The translations under genes and the position numbers were made by a program. Below the pieces are notes generated by a model that did not search any database, had not been told where the DNA came from, and saw only the letters and a program-made list of their open reading frames with translations. A stretch of DNA of 46,459 bases, from assembly GCA_005879805.1 (NCBI GenBank), contig VBKL01000056.1:1-46459 (forward strand), in the 5' to 3' direction. Shown piece by piece: positions 8,041-16,552 of this stretch. Within the stretch, counting starts at the first letter, position 1, and every line of letters begins with the position of its first letter. This stretch comes from Deltaproteobacteria bacterium. Its GTDB lineage: Bacteria; Myxococcota; Myxococcia; Myxococcales; 40CM-4-68-19.

Positions 8041-9213
8041 CTAAGCGGCGAGCGGAATCCGCTCGGCGGGGGCCTGCCCTGCGAGGACCGCGTCGTACAG
8101 CTCGCCGGTCTTGCGAGCCATCACTGCGAGCGTGAGCTCTGCCTCGACCCGGGCGCGGCCGCGCGATCCGAGCTTGCGCGCCCGGTCGGGCGCGGAGAGC
8201 AGCGTCACCAGCCGATCCGCGAGGAGCGCCGGCCGATGCGGAGGAACGAGATGTCCTGTCCTTGCCTCCTCCACCAGTTCGACGTTTCCACCGACGGAGG
8301 TAGCGACTACCGGCAGGCTCGCGGCCATCGTCTCGATGACCGCGTTCGAGAGCCCTTCGGCGTGCGACGGCAGGCATCCCACGTGGGCCCGCCCGAGGAT
8401 GGCCGGCACGTCGAGGCGGTGGCCGAGAAGGATCACCGTTTCCTTGAGCCCGCGGGCGCGGATCTGCTGCTCGAGCGAGGGTCGCATGATGCCCTCGCCG
8501 ACGCAGAGGACGAGCACGTCGGGGATGTGGCGGCGGACCTCTTCGACTGCCTCGATGAGGTCGAGATGACCCTTCACCGGATAGAGGTTCCCCACCAGGA
8601 CCACGGTGGGGCGCCGGGACTTGCCGTCCGCGCCCACCTCGAGCGCTGGCACCGGCGCACGCGGCGGCTCCATTCGAGCGCGATCGAATGTGGCGAGATC
8701 GATGCCGTTGTGGACGACGACGACACGGCGCGGGTCCGCGGCTTCCTCGTGCACGCACATGTCCCGCACCGCGCGGGCATTGACGTAGATCGCATCCGCC
8801 GCGCGACACGCGAGCGCTTCCACCAGGTGCGCCTGGGGCGAGTACCAATGGGCGAGATCGAAGCGGCTCGCGATCACCTTCACACGGGCGAGGCGCGCGG
8901 CCGGAACCGCGAGAACGTTCGTATAGAAGTCGTTCGCGTGGACGAGCTTGATGCGATTCTGGACGAGAAAGGCGGCAAGTCTCATCACCTGCTTGCCGGT
9001 GTTGGCCCGGGCGAGGCTTCCCGAGAGCGCGAACACTTCGATGGGAAGACCCATCTCCTCGATGGCTTGGAGATTCGGTCCTTCCTTGCGCACGCAGGCG
9101 ACCACGGGGCGGAACCGCTCGGGCAAAGCGCGCACGCGGGCGACGAACTGGCCCTCGGCGCCCCCGATGGCGAACTGATTCACGAATTGCAGGACCGGAA
9201 CCGGTTCGTTCAA
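8041..9213 (-). CDS. GT4-type glycosyltransferase
   Basis: A GT-B retaining glycosyltransferase of about 390 aa. It starts with the N-terminal Rossmann strand and glycine-rich loop QFVNQFAIGGAEGQFV, continues with the hinge and VVVVHNGID segment, and carries the nucleotide-sugar-binding E-x7-E motif in EGLSNAVIE, followed by the expected SLPVVATSVGG. The TTG at 9213 is preferred because GGGGGA lies just upstream and the first strand begins immediately; an in-frame GTG at 9279 adds 22 residues and cannot be excluded. It probably adds one sugar to a lipid-linked glycan at the inner face of the membrane. Donor and acceptor are unknown. Confidence 0.88.
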   Translation of the reverse strand: MNEPVPVLQFVNQFAIGGAEGQFVARVRALPERFRPVVACVRKEGPNLQAIEEMGLPIEVFALSGSLARANTGKQVMRLAAFLVQNRIKLVHANDFYTNVLAVPAARLARVKVIASRFDLAHWYSPQAHLVEALACRAADAIYVNARAVRDMCVHEEAADPRRVVVVHNGIDLATFDRARMEPPRAPVPALEVGADGKSRRPTVVLVGNLYPVKGHLDLIEAVEEVRRHIPDVLVLCVGEGIMRPSLEQQIRARGLKETVILLGHRLDVPAILGRAHVGCLPSHAEGLSNAVIETMAASLPVVATSVGGNVELVEEARTGHLVPPHRPALLADRLVTLLSAPDRARKLGSRGRARVEAELTLAVMARKTGELYDAVLAGQAPAERIPLAA

Positions 9214-9328
9214 GCCATCCCCCTTCGGCGGTAAGCTGTGGCTTGACCTCTGGCGGCGGAAGCGTAGCAACGCTGACACGCACTTCCGGAGATCGGCCAG
9301 GCGGCCAGGCGCTTCCTCGAGCCCGGAT

Positions 9329-10819
9329 TCATGCGGCCGCGGCCGATGCCGTGCGCCCCGCGGAAAGGTCCACGCTCGCGGGCGCGGGTCTGCGCGGCTT
9401 GAAGAGGGAACAGCACAGCACGTATGCGGCTCCGTAGACGGCTACCGAGGCGAGCACCATCGGCATCCGGTGGAGGAAGAGCCGCAAGGGCCACGCCGCC
9501 GCGGCGGCGATCGCCGCGCTGACCGCGATGCGGACGAGGCCGCCCGGGTCGAATGCCGCGCGGACCCCGAGACCGAGATGGCGACAGCCGCGCGTGAGCA
9601 GGCAAACGCGCGAGAAGGCTTCGGTGGCGATGCTGCCGCCGATCGCTCCCGCGAGGCCGAAGAAATGAATCCCGCCGAGCACGAGCACGGCCGCGACGAC
9701 GATGCGCACCGCGCTGAACCAGAGCAGGAAGCGGGTCTCGCCTTCGGCGCGCAGGAGCGCATCCACCGGGAGCACCCAGAGGGGGATCTCCACCGTCGCG
9801 AGGAGGAAGAGCGGCACCGCGGCGAGATAGGTGCTCGTGAAAAGAAGCGGGACCACCGTCGATCCGAGCAGCCATGCTCCGGCGGCCGCCGGAAAGAGGA
9901 TGGTGGCGAGGCGAGAGACGGACTCGCGGAACGCGCCCGCCGCGGCGGAAGGCGTCTGCGCATGCGCGAGGTCCACCATCAAGACCTCCGACATCGGCGT
10001 GTAGACGATGTCCACCACCTGCAGGTGGAAGCAGGCGACGGCGAAGAGGGCGAAGGTGGCCGGATTGAACGAGGCGGACACCGCGTACTGGGAGAACTGC
10101 CGCTGGGCGACCCAGAGCACGGCTGATCCGGCGAAGGGCAAGGCGAAGGCAAGCTGCGAGCGGAAGCGTTGCGCGGTCGGTCTCAGGAACGGCACCCCGC
10201 CGCGCACCGCGAGCGTCCAGAGCGCGAAGACGCGCAAGACCGCCACGGCGGCCGCGGCGCGGAAGAGCCACGGCACTCCGAGCAGCGCCGCGGCGGCGAC
10301 CATGCCTCCGGCGCGAAAGAAGTCCGTCAGCGTGTATGCGATGGCCGCTCGCGCGGGGCGGCCGTGGCTCGTGAGCGACGCTTCGAGCGGCGCGGCAGCG
10401 AGCATTCCGCCCGTGTAGATTGCGAGCGGCGCGCGGAACTCGAGCAGGCCGGGGGATTCGAGGAAGTGCGCCAATAGCGGCGCGCCGCAGTAGACGGCGA
10501 AGCCGGCGAGAAGCCCGATGATCGCGAGGCTGAAGAAGGTCTGCGCGGCGTACGATCCCCCGCTCTCCTTCTCGCGAGGCAGGAAGTAGAAGAGCGACTG
10601 CGTGAGCCCCAGCTGGCCGACGAGGAGCGCGGTGGTGGAGACGAGGAAGAACTGCTTGTAGGTGCCGAATCCGGTCGGATCGACGAGGCGGACCAGGGCG
10701 AGCGGCAATCCGAAAGTGATCGCGGCCGACAGGACGCGCGAAAGCACCAGCGAGCCGGATCGTCCGAACAGCTTCGTCGCGAGCGTTCCTGCCCGCGAGA
10801 TGGTCCCCGCGAATTCCAC
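9329..10819 (-). CDS. Wzx-like polysaccharide flippase (MOP superfamily)
   Basis: About 496 aa with roughly a dozen or more hydrophobic segments, lying in a glycan cluster with glycosyltransferases on both sides. The N-terminal half has the polysaccharide-transport-protein pattern (LFGRSGSLVLSRVLSAAITFGLPLALVRLVDPTGFGTYKQ region, split here by helices), and the middle shows paired helices around FALPFAGSAVLWVAQRQFSQY. Flippases of this type move undecaprenyl-linked repeat units across the inner membrane. The GTG at 10819, preceded by AGGGGGTGGG, starts just before the first helix; the frame is open for another 131 codons upstream but that part is Arg/Gly-rich and overlaps the next gene, so it was excluded. 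No Wzy polymerase is visible in the window. Confidence 0.8.
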   Translation of the reverse strand: MEFAGTISRAGTLATKLFGRSGSLVLSRVLSAAITFGLPLALVRLVDPTGFGTYKQFFLVSTTALLVGQLGLTQSLFYFLPREKESGGSYAAQTFFSLAIIGLLAGFAVYCGAPLLAHFLESPGLLEFRAPLAIYTGGMLAAAPLEASLTSHGRPARAAIAYTLTDFFRAGGMVAAAALLGVPWLFRAAAAVAVLRVFALWTLAVRGGVPFLRPTAQRFRSQLAFALPFAGSAVLWVAQRQFSQYAVSASFNPATFALFAVACFHLQVVDIVYTPMSEVLMVDLAHAQTPSAAAGAFRESVSRLATILFPAAAGAWLLGSTVVPLLFTSTYLAAVPLFLLATVEIPLWVLPVDALLRAEGETRFLLWFSAVRIVVAAVLVLGGIHFFGLAGAIGGSIATEAFSRVCLLTRGCRHLGLGVRAAFDPGGLVRIAVSAAIAAAAAWPLRLFLHRMPMVLASVAVYGAAYVLCCSLFKPRRPAPASVDLSAGRTASAAAA

Positions 10820-10908
10820 CCCACCCCCTGGTTCGGCGTCCGGGTCTGAACCTAAGGCCCGCGCGGGCCCGCGAGAAGGACGAGCGGGCGACCGCCTGCC
10901 TGCGACGA

Positions 10909-12030
10909 TCAGGCCGCCCGCGGCCACCGCTGCGGCAAGAGCTCCGAGTAGATGGCGAGCATCTCGCGCACGTAGCGCTCCATCCCGTAGCGCTGCTGGA
11001 CCCGAGCGCGGCCTTTGGCCGCGAGCTCCGCCGCGCTCGCATCGTCGGCGAGCACCTCGCGGATCGCCGAGGCCATGGCGTCGAGGTCGTGCTTGGAGAC
11101 GACGATGCCCGCGTCGCCGACGATGGCCGGCATCGCTCCCGAACGGGTCACCACCACGGGTTTGCCCGCCGCCATCGCTTCGATCACGGCAAGTCCGAAG
11201 GCCTCTTCCCATTGCGAGGGCACGACCACGAGATCGCTCGCGGCGAGGACGTGCTCGACGTCGTTGCGCAGCCCGAGGAAGTGGACGCGGAACCCGATGC
11301 CCAGCTCGGACGCGAGCCGCTTCCAGGCCTGCTCCTGAGAGCCTTTGCCGACGAGGGCGAGGTGGGCGTCGCCTCCCACCCGCGCGAAGGCGCGCAAGAG
11401 AGCCCCACCGCCCTTCTCGTCCTCGAGCCGTGCCACCGAGACCACGAGCTTGGAGCTGCCCACCCGAAGCTCGTCGCGCAGGCGGGAGCCATCGCCCTGC
11501 TCGAATCGAGAGAGATCGATTGCGTTCTCCACCACCCGTACGCGGTCGGCAGGGACGCCGTGGGCATCCCTCACCGTCGAAGCGGCATGCTCGGAAACGG
11601 CCAGCCGCAGATCGACGAGCGGGTTCAGGAGCCTTCCGCGGGCGAGCTTGAACGCCTGCCGGAGGCCGGAGCGGGGCACGAGCGAGACGTGGTCGTGGAC
11701 GATGATCTTCGCGCCCGACGCCGCGGCCGCCGCGACCAGCGGTGAATACGGACGGACGAAGTGGAGATGCACGAGACCGGGGCGCTCCTCGAGTCCGTCG
11801 GCGAGCAGCTTACGCGCCGCAAGCGCGGGACGGTGGAAGGGGAGATCGCGCACGTCCACGGCAAGCTTGCGCAAGTCGTCGCCCGGGAAGGCGGCGGGCC
11901 TGGCCGCGAAGTACATGACGGCCGGTATCCGGCGATCGCGCAGCCCTCGCGCGAGCGCGATGAGCTGCTGCTCCATGGATCCCCGCTTGTTGGCGTCCAG
12001 GTCGAGGACCAGCCATAGGCCGGAACGCAT
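10909..12030 (-). CDS. GT4-type glycosyltransferase
   Basis: A GT-B fold glycosyltransferase of about 373 aa. Recognisable parts are the N-terminal domain with LVHLHFVRPYSPLVAAA, the central VRVVENAIDLSRF and SVARLEDEKGGGAL segments, and the EAFGLAVIEAMAAGKPVV block with the E-x7-E nucleotide-sugar motif. The ATG at 12030 is chosen because the first beta strand begins a few residues later; a GTG at 12057 is an alternative, and neither has a good ribosome site. It is probably the first gene of the minus-strand glycan cluster, divergent from the rhodanese-MoeB gene across a 134-bp gap where a promoter should lie. Confidence 0.88.
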   Translation of the reverse strand: MRSGLWLVLDLDANKRGSMEQQLIALARGLRDRRIPAVMYFAARPAAFPGDDLRKLAVDVRDLPFHRPALAARKLLADGLEERPGLVHLHFVRPYSPLVAAAAASGAKIIVHDHVSLVPRSGLRQAFKLARGRLLNPLVDLRLAVSEHAASTVRDAHGVPADRVRVVENAIDLSRFEQGDGSRLRDELRVGSSKLVVSVARLEDEKGGGALLRAFARVGGDAHLALVGKGSQEQAWKRLASELGIGFRVHFLGLRNDVEHVLAASDLVVVPSQWEEAFGLAVIEAMAAGKPVVVTRSGAMPAIVGDAGIVVSKHDLDAMASAIREVLADDASAAELAAKGRARVQQRYGMERYVREMLAIYSELLPQRWPRAA

Positions 12031-12164
12031 GGAATCAACGTAGGGATCGGGCGGCACGGAGGAGGAGGGGGCCGGGTCGTACGTAGCCGTGCGAGCCCGC
12101 GAATGCCGGGCTGGTCTCGAATCCAGGCCGCACCTGGGTTATCCAATGAGATCCGAGGACGACC

Positions 12165-13355
12165 ATGGCCGATGCCGTTTCGAAGACGCAGCTTCTCCAG
12201 ACCGCGCGTTCCCGGGTGGGGGAGATCACGCCCGCCGAGCTCGCCCGCGAGCTCCAGTCGCGCAAGCCCATCCTCGTCGACGTCCGCGAGAAGGACGAGA
12301 TGGACGCGGGAGTCCTGCCCGGGGCGCGCAAGGTGCCGCGCGGCTTCCTCGAGCTTCGCATCGAGGAGACTGTCCCGGACCGCGACGCCGACGTCGTCCT
12401 CTATTGCGCAGGCGGAACCCGCAGCCTCCTCGCCGGCCGGACCCTGCAGGAGATGGGCTACACGCGGGTCCGCAGCCTCGCCGGCGGATACGGCGCCTGG
12501 AAGAGCGCCGGCCTTCCCGTCGAGGTTCCCTTCCGTCTCACCGACGCCCAGCGCAACCGCTACAGCCGGCATCTGCTCATCCCGGAAGTCGGCGAGGCCG
12601 GCCAGGCGAAGCTCCTCAAGGCCAAGGTGCTGCTCATCGGAGCGGGCGGGCTAGGCTCTCCGGCCGGGCTCTACCTCGCCGCCGCGGGCGTGGGGCGCAT
12701 CGGCATCGTCGACGACGACGTGGTGGACGAATCGAATCTGCAGCGGCAGGTCCTCCACAATACCGAGCGCATCGGCATGCCCAAGACGGAATCCGCGAAA
12801 GCGACCATCGCCGCGCTCAATCCGGACGTCACGGTGGACGAGCACCGCGTGCGCCTGAGCCGCGAGAACGCGCTGGAGCTGTTCCGGGGATACGACATCG
12901 TCGTCGACGGCAGCGACAACTTCGGCACCCGCTATCTCGTCAACGACGCTTGCGTGCTCCTCGGCAAGCCCAACGTGCACGGATCGATCTTCCGCTTCGA
13001 CGGGCAGGCGACGACGTTCGTGCCCGGCGACGGCCGGCCCTGCTACCGCTGCCTGTTTCCGGAGCCGCCTCCGCCGGAGCTCGCGCCCTCTTGCCAGGAG
13101 GCGGGAGTCCTCGGCGCGCTGCCCGGGATCATCGGTCTCGTGCAGTCGATCGAGGCGCTCAAGCTGATCCTCGGCCGCGGTGAGCCGCTGGTCGGAAGGC
13201 TGCTCCTCTATGACGCTCTGGAGCAGCGATTCCGCGAGGTGAAGTACGAGCGCGATCCGGCCTGCCCCTCTTGCGGCGATCACCCGATGCGGGATTTGCT
13301 CCCCGAATACACCGAGGCGAGCTGCGCGGTTGCTCCGCGCCGGGCGACGGCCTAG
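12165..13355 (+). CDS. moeB: Rhodanese-MoeB/ThiF fusion (E1-like sulfur-carrier adenylyltransferase)
   Basis: A 396-aa two-domain protein. Residues ~18-118 form a rhodanese domain with active-site Cys81 in CAGGTRS. Residues ~125-385 form an E1-like domain with the nucleotide loop GAGGLGS (from Gly159), the DGSDNF block, catalytic-type Cys310 in CQEAGVLG, and a zinc site of Cys293/Cys296 and Cys367/Cys370. Such proteins adenylate the C-terminal glycine of MoaD/ThiS-like carriers and load sulfur from the rhodanese persulfide. The rhodanese is N-terminal, whereas MoeZ and MOCS3 have it at the C-terminus. The downstream hydrolase is 53 nt away and not obviously related in function. The carrier partner (molybdopterin, thiamin or tRNA thiolation) is not encoded nearby. 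Confidence 0.88.
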   Translation: MADAVSKTQLLQTARSRVGEITPAELARELQSRKPILVDVREKDEMDAGVLPGARKVPRGFLELRIEETVPDRDADVVLYCAGGTRSLLAGRTLQEMGYTRVRSLAGGYGAWKSAGLPVEVPFRLTDAQRNRYSRHLLIPEVGEAGQAKLLKAKVLLIGAGGLGSPAGLYLAAAGVGRIGIVDDDVVDESNLQRQVLHNTERIGMPKTESAKATIAALNPDVTVDEHRVRLSRENALELFRGYDIVVDGSDNFGTRYLVNDACVLLGKPNVHGSIFRFDGQATTFVPGDGRPCYRCLFPEPPPPELAPSCQEAGVLGALPGIIGLVQSIEALKLILGRGEPLVGRLLLYDALEQRFREVKYERDPACPSCGDHPMRDLLPEYTEASCAVAPRRATA

Positions 13356-13408
13356 AGCTTCGCGCCGGAAGTCGCTAGTGTGCGGCCTCCTCCCGTGGAG
13401 GCCCACAT

Positions 13409-14479
13409 ATGAGACTGGTATTCCTCGCAGCAGCCCTGGCCGCTTCCGTTTCCGGTTCGGCTATCGCGGCCCCGAAGATCGTCCAGAACGATTACCTGAT
13501 CGACTCCGTCGACGCCGGCATCCGCCTCGCGGTGCGCAGCAAGATGGCCGAGGGACAGAAGGAGTTCACCGACGACAACATCGTGCTCTTCGTGCACGGC
13601 GCGACCTTCCCGGCGACGCCCGATTTCGATCTGCAGTTCAAGGACTACTCGTGGGCCGACTACATGGTGAACCACGGATACGTCGTCTACATGTTCGACA
13701 AGCGCAACTACGGCGGGTCGACGCGCGAGAAGGCGATGGAGGAGCCGGCGGCGAACAACAAGCCGGTCTCGCGCAGCTACCAGGTGATTCGCGATCTCGG
13801 CGCGGTGGTGGACCACATCGCGAAGAAGCACCACGTGAGCAAGGTGACGCTCATCGGCTGGTCGTGGGGCGCGATGACGTCGGGTTACTACACGTCGCTG
13901 CACAGCGAGAAGGTGCGCAAGCTCGTGCTCTACGCGCCCTTGTATTCGTATACCAAGCACACCAACCTCGGCGCCGGCTCGGGTTTGCAGGACAAGCGCA
14001 ACCCGGGCAGCTTCAACTACTCGCTGGGCGCCTACCGGCTGGGCAGCGGCGAGGCGAACCAGAAGCGGTGGGACGGGGAAATCCCGGTCGCGGACAAGAC
14101 CCAGTACCGGGAGCAGGCGGTGGTGGATGCCTTCAACGCCGCGGCGCTCGCGACCGATCCGACTTCCAACACGCGCAATCCGCCGGCGCTACGGGCCCCG
14201 AACGGCGTGCTGGAGGATTCGTTCTACCAGGCGACGGGGCGGCCGCTGTGGAACGCGGGCAGCATCTTCGTGCCGACCCTCGTCATCGCGGGCGAGGACG
14301 ACACGTGGAGTTTCCCCGAGGATCGCGAAGGGCTGATGCGGGATCTGACCAATGCGCCGCTCAAGAAGAGCGTGCTGATTCCGCACGCGACGCACTTCGT
14401 GCTGTTCGAGAAGCAGCGCGGGGTGTTCTTCCAGGAGATCCTGGATTTCTTGAAGGGGTCGCACACGGCGTCGCGTTGA
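13409..14479 (+). CDS. Secreted alpha/beta hydrolase
   Basis: A 356-aa protein with a clear signal peptide (about residues 1-21, cleavage after SGSAIAA) and an alpha/beta-hydrolase core. The nucleophile elbow is GWSWG with Ser152, the acid is Asp297 or Asp298 in AGEDDTW, and the histidine is His329 in HATHFVLFE. GGAGG lies eight bases before the ATG. Substrate cannot be predicted: esterase, lipase or peptidase activity in the periplasm or outside are all compatible. The gene is convergent with the nucleotidyltransferase gene (25-nt gap). Confidence 0.85.
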   Translation: MRLVFLAAALAASVSGSAIAAPKIVQNDYLIDSVDAGIRLAVRSKMAEGQKEFTDDNIVLFVHGATFPATPDFDLQFKDYSWADYMVNHGYVVYMFDKRNYGGSTREKAMEEPAANNKPVSRSYQVIRDLGAVVDHIAKKHHVSKVTLIGWSWGAMTSGYYTSLHSEKVRKLVLYAPLYSYTKHTNLGAGSGLQDKRNPGSFNYSLGAYRLGSGEANQKRWDGEIPVADKTQYREQAVVDAFNAAALATDPTSNTRNPPALRAPNGVLEDSFYQATGRPLWNAGSIFVPTLVIAGEDDTWSFPEDREGLMRDLTNAPLKKSVLIPHATHFVLFEKQRGVFFQEILDFLKGSHTASR

Positions 14480-14504
14480 TGGTGCCTGCCGCACAAGCGC
14501 ACGA

Positions 14505-14954
14505 TCAGGACGGAGGGATCTTCTCGATTTCCTCGGCATCGGCGAGGTCCTTCGTCCGCCCGGTCGCGCGCTTGTTGCGGATCAGATCTTCGCGGCTCAG
14601 GAACGGCGCCTTCACTTCCGCGACTTCGAGGACTACCCGGCGGCTCCACGCGTCGTCGAAGGAAACTCCGGAGATCGCCGTCAGGAGATCGATCCTGCAA
14701 GGCACGATTCCGATCTGAAAAACGATCCCCGGCGTGCGAAGATCGGCCCGCGTGATTTCGTGCAGCGGCGCTCCGAATCCGGCGAGCGCCTGCCAGACGC
14801 GCTCTGCGTTTTCCGCGCTGGGCCTGACCCAGATATCCAGATCTCCTGTCGCACGTGGATACCCATGCGCCGCCAGGGCATAGGCGCCGACGATGAGAAA
14901 TTCAGCGCCCGCCGCGGACAACGCGGCCAACATCTCGGCGAAGTCGCGGTTCAT
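14505..14954 (-). CDS. Nucleotidyltransferase-like protein (MNT/AbiEii-type fold)
   Basis: A 149-aa protein with a minimal nucleotidyltransferase fold. The block GAYALAAHGYPRATGDLDIWV combines a helix-capping Gly-x-x-Ala motif with the Asp-x-Asp metal pair, followed by the strand RIDLLTAISG. Similar proteins are annotated as DUF6036-type or AbiEii-type nucleotidyltransferases and often pair with a small upstream partner, which is seen here. Its ATG lies 53 nt inside that partner. Candidate roles are a toxin or regulator that nucleotidylates RNA or protein; activity has not been shown by anything in the sequence. The canonical GSxx[DE]xD helix is imperfect (GAYAL), so activity could be weak or lost. 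Confidence 0.7.
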   Translation of the reverse strand: MNRDFAEMLAALSAAGAEFLIVGAYALAAHGYPRATGDLDIWVRPSAENAERVWQALAGFGAPLHEITRADLRTPGIVFQIGIVPCRIDLLTAISGVSFDDAWSRRVVLEVAEVKAPFLSREDLIRNKRATGRTKDLADAEEIEKIPPS

Positions 14955-15132
14955 CCCAGGAACCGTCCTTGAACGTCCAGGCTTGTCTAGCCAACGTCCA
15001 CATCAGCGCGACGCTCTCGGAAGCCGAGAGGCCGCGGTCCTGCGGACGGTCGCCGCGCAACCCGGTCAGCCGTGTGGGATACAGCGATCTATCCACGAAG
15101 GTGATTCTATCCCTTCGCGCCGGACGAATCAC
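14902..15132 (-). CDS. Small protein coupled to dksA and overlapping the nucleotidyltransferase
   Basis: A small protein of 64-76 aa with the core SLYPTRLTGLRG ... VALMWTLARQAWTFK ... EPRLRRDVGRVVRGGR, ending in an Arg-rich tail. I recall this pattern as a recurrent partner encoded just upstream of small nucleotidyltransferases, but the family has no name I can give. Two GTG starts are possible: 15132, whose GTGA overlaps the dksA stop, or 15096 just before DRSLYPTRL. The first is given because of the coupling. The 3' end overlaps the nucleotidyltransferase by 53 nt. The pairing resembles a toxin-antitoxin or modifier-target module; that is inference. Confidence 0.6.
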   Translation of the reverse strand: MIRPARRDRITFVDRSLYPTRLTGLRGDRPQDRGLSASESVALMWTLARQAWTFKDGSWDEPRLRRDVGRVVRGGR

Positions 15133-15536
15133 CCGTACGACTTCTCCTGCTTCTCCTGCTCTTCCTTGCACCGGATGCACATGGTGGTCACCGGCCGGGC
15201 CTCGAGGCGCTTCACCGAGATCTCCTCTTCGCAGATCTCGCAGATCCCGAAGGTCCCGCTCTCGATCCGGGCGAGAGCATCATCGATCTTCTTGAGCAGG
15301 AACTTCTCCCGGTCGCGCAAGCGGAAGACCATGCTCTGCGCATATTCGGACGAGGCGAGGTCGATCTCGTCGGGCAAGTCGTCGGTGTCGAAGGCAGCTT
15401 CCTCGTTCAACGTCTTGCGGGCCTGCTGGAGCAGGCTGCGCTTGGACTCCTCGAGGATCTTCTTGAACCGCTTGAGGTCCTTCTGGTTCACCTGCGCTCC
15501 CGACACTCGCTGTTGTGCTTGCGAGTTGCTGGCCAT
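15129..15536 (-). CDS. dksA: DksA/TraR-type zinc-finger transcription factor
   Basis: A 135-aa DksA homologue. It has an N-terminal coiled-coil region (about 20-95, KRFKKILEESKRSLLQQ onwards), the tip region DTDDLPDEIDLA with the acidic residues that enter the RNA polymerase secondary channel, and a four-cysteine zinc finger (CEIC ... CIRC). DksA works with ppGpp to control rRNA and amino-acid operons in the starvation response, central to myxobacterial development. The ATG lies 104 nt from the divergent diadenylate-cyclase-like gene, so the two nucleotide-signalling genes share one upstream region. The stop overlaps the GTG of the small downstream gene. Confidence 0.92.
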   Translation of the reverse strand: MASNSQAQQRVSGAQVNQKDLKRFKKILEESKRSLLQQARKTLNEEAAFDTDDLPDEIDLASSEYAQSMVFRLRDREKFLLKKIDDALARIESGTFGICEICEEEISVKRLEARPVTTMCIRCKEEQEKQEKSYG

Positions 15537-15640
15537 TCGTCGTCCCCACCCTTGCTCCGGACCCTCCGGTCCGTCGAAAAAAGAGGCGGAAGTCTAGGGA
15601 GCAGGTACAGTCCCGTCAAGACGCGTTGAGACGCGAGGGC

Positions 15641-16537
15641 ATGGCCGACACCAAGCTGGACAAGGAGTTCCTCAAGACCATCCTCTCCCTCGCCGCCAGG
15701 GCCGAAGTCGATCACCTGCTCCTCGTGTCCGACACGCCCCTCTCGCCCGAGATGCTGCGCGGCAGGCCCCTGAAGAAGAAGCTTGTCTATGCCGTGAGCG
15801 AGGAGCAACTCGCCGCCGCGTTGCGGCGGCAGGGTTACACGTGTGTCACTGTCCCACCCTACGACTACTCCCGGGTGGAGAAGGTGAAAGTCGCACTCGT
15901 CGCCGCGATGACGGCCAACGTCCTGGCCGACGGCGAGAACGTCCTCTGTCTCACCGGACGCAGCGGTGCCCGGACGCCGGATACGCTCATCCGCCTCCAG
16001 ATCGGTCGCGGTTTCGAGGAGAAGGGCGCAATCGACACCATCGGCCTCGGAGCAGAGTTCAGCTCCCAGGTCGTCGAGGCGATGGTGTCCCTTGCGATGG
16101 CGATCGGCCACGAAGGATTCGAGGGCCACCCCATCGGGACCATCTTCGTCCTCGGCGACTCGACCGCGGTGATGGAGCAGAGCAAGCAGCTGACCATCAA
16201 CCCCTTCCAGGGCATGAGCGAGGCCGACCGCAACGTGCTCGACCCCACCATCCGCGAGGCGCTCAAGAACTTCGCGGTGCTCGACGGCGCCTTCGTCATC
16301 CGCGAGGACGGCGTCGTGCTCGCGGCGGGCCGATACTTGCAAGTCGGCGGGCACGCGGCCGATCGGGCCGGAGTGGATCTCCCGCTCGGCCTGGGCGCCC
16401 GCCACGCGGCGGCCGCCGCCATCACGGTGGAGACGCGGGCGATCGCCGTCTCGGTTTCGCAATCGTCGGGCACGGTCCGCGTCTTCAAGGAAGGGAAAGC
16501 CGTCCTCGAGCTGCAGCAGGTGGCGCGCAGGTCCTGA
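15641..16537 (+). CDS. Diadenylate cyclase, DacZ-like (c-di-AMP synthase)
   Basis: A 298-aa protein in two parts. An N-terminal alpha/beta domain (about 1-165) contains ENVLCLTGRSGARTPDTL, reminiscent of a pyruvate-kinase C-terminal domain. The C-terminal DAC domain has the DGA motif (Asp215-Ala217) and a GARHAAAA loop (Arg254-His255), followed by SVSQSSGTVRVF. In DisA and CdaA the loop reads RHR; here the third residue is Ala256, which as far as I recall resembles the archaeal DacZ class. The expected reaction is 2 ATP to cyclic di-AMP plus pyrophosphate. No transmembrane segment or DNA-binding helix-hairpin-helix domain is seen, unlike CdaA and DisA. The ATG at 15641 follows GAGGGC. hemE starts 15 nt downstream, suggesting co-transcription. 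Confidence 0.7.
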   Translation: MADTKLDKEFLKTILSLAARAEVDHLLLVSDTPLSPEMLRGRPLKKKLVYAVSEEQLAAALRRQGYTCVTVPPYDYSRVEKVKVALVAAMTANVLADGENVLCLTGRSGARTPDTLIRLQIGRGFEEKGAIDTIGLGAEFSSQVVEAMVSLAMAIGHEGFEGHPIGTIFVLGDSTAVMEQSKQLTINPFQGMSEADRNVLDPTIREALKNFAVLDGAFVIREDGVVLAAGRYLQVGGHAADRAGVDLPLGLGARHAAAAAITVETRAIAVSVSQSSGTVRVFKEGKAVLELQQVARRS

Positions 16538-16552
16538 TGCTATAGACCGCTC

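Noticed and set aside
6716-9283. Very long minus-strand open frame (855 codons)
   Set aside because: Its translation is Arg/Gly/Pro-rich without domains and overlaps two clear genes in another frame; a GC3 shadow.
10820-11212. 131-codon extension of the flippase
   Set aside because: The extension is Arg-rich, overlaps the next glycosyltransferase in another frame, and the GTG at 10819 has a good ribosome site.
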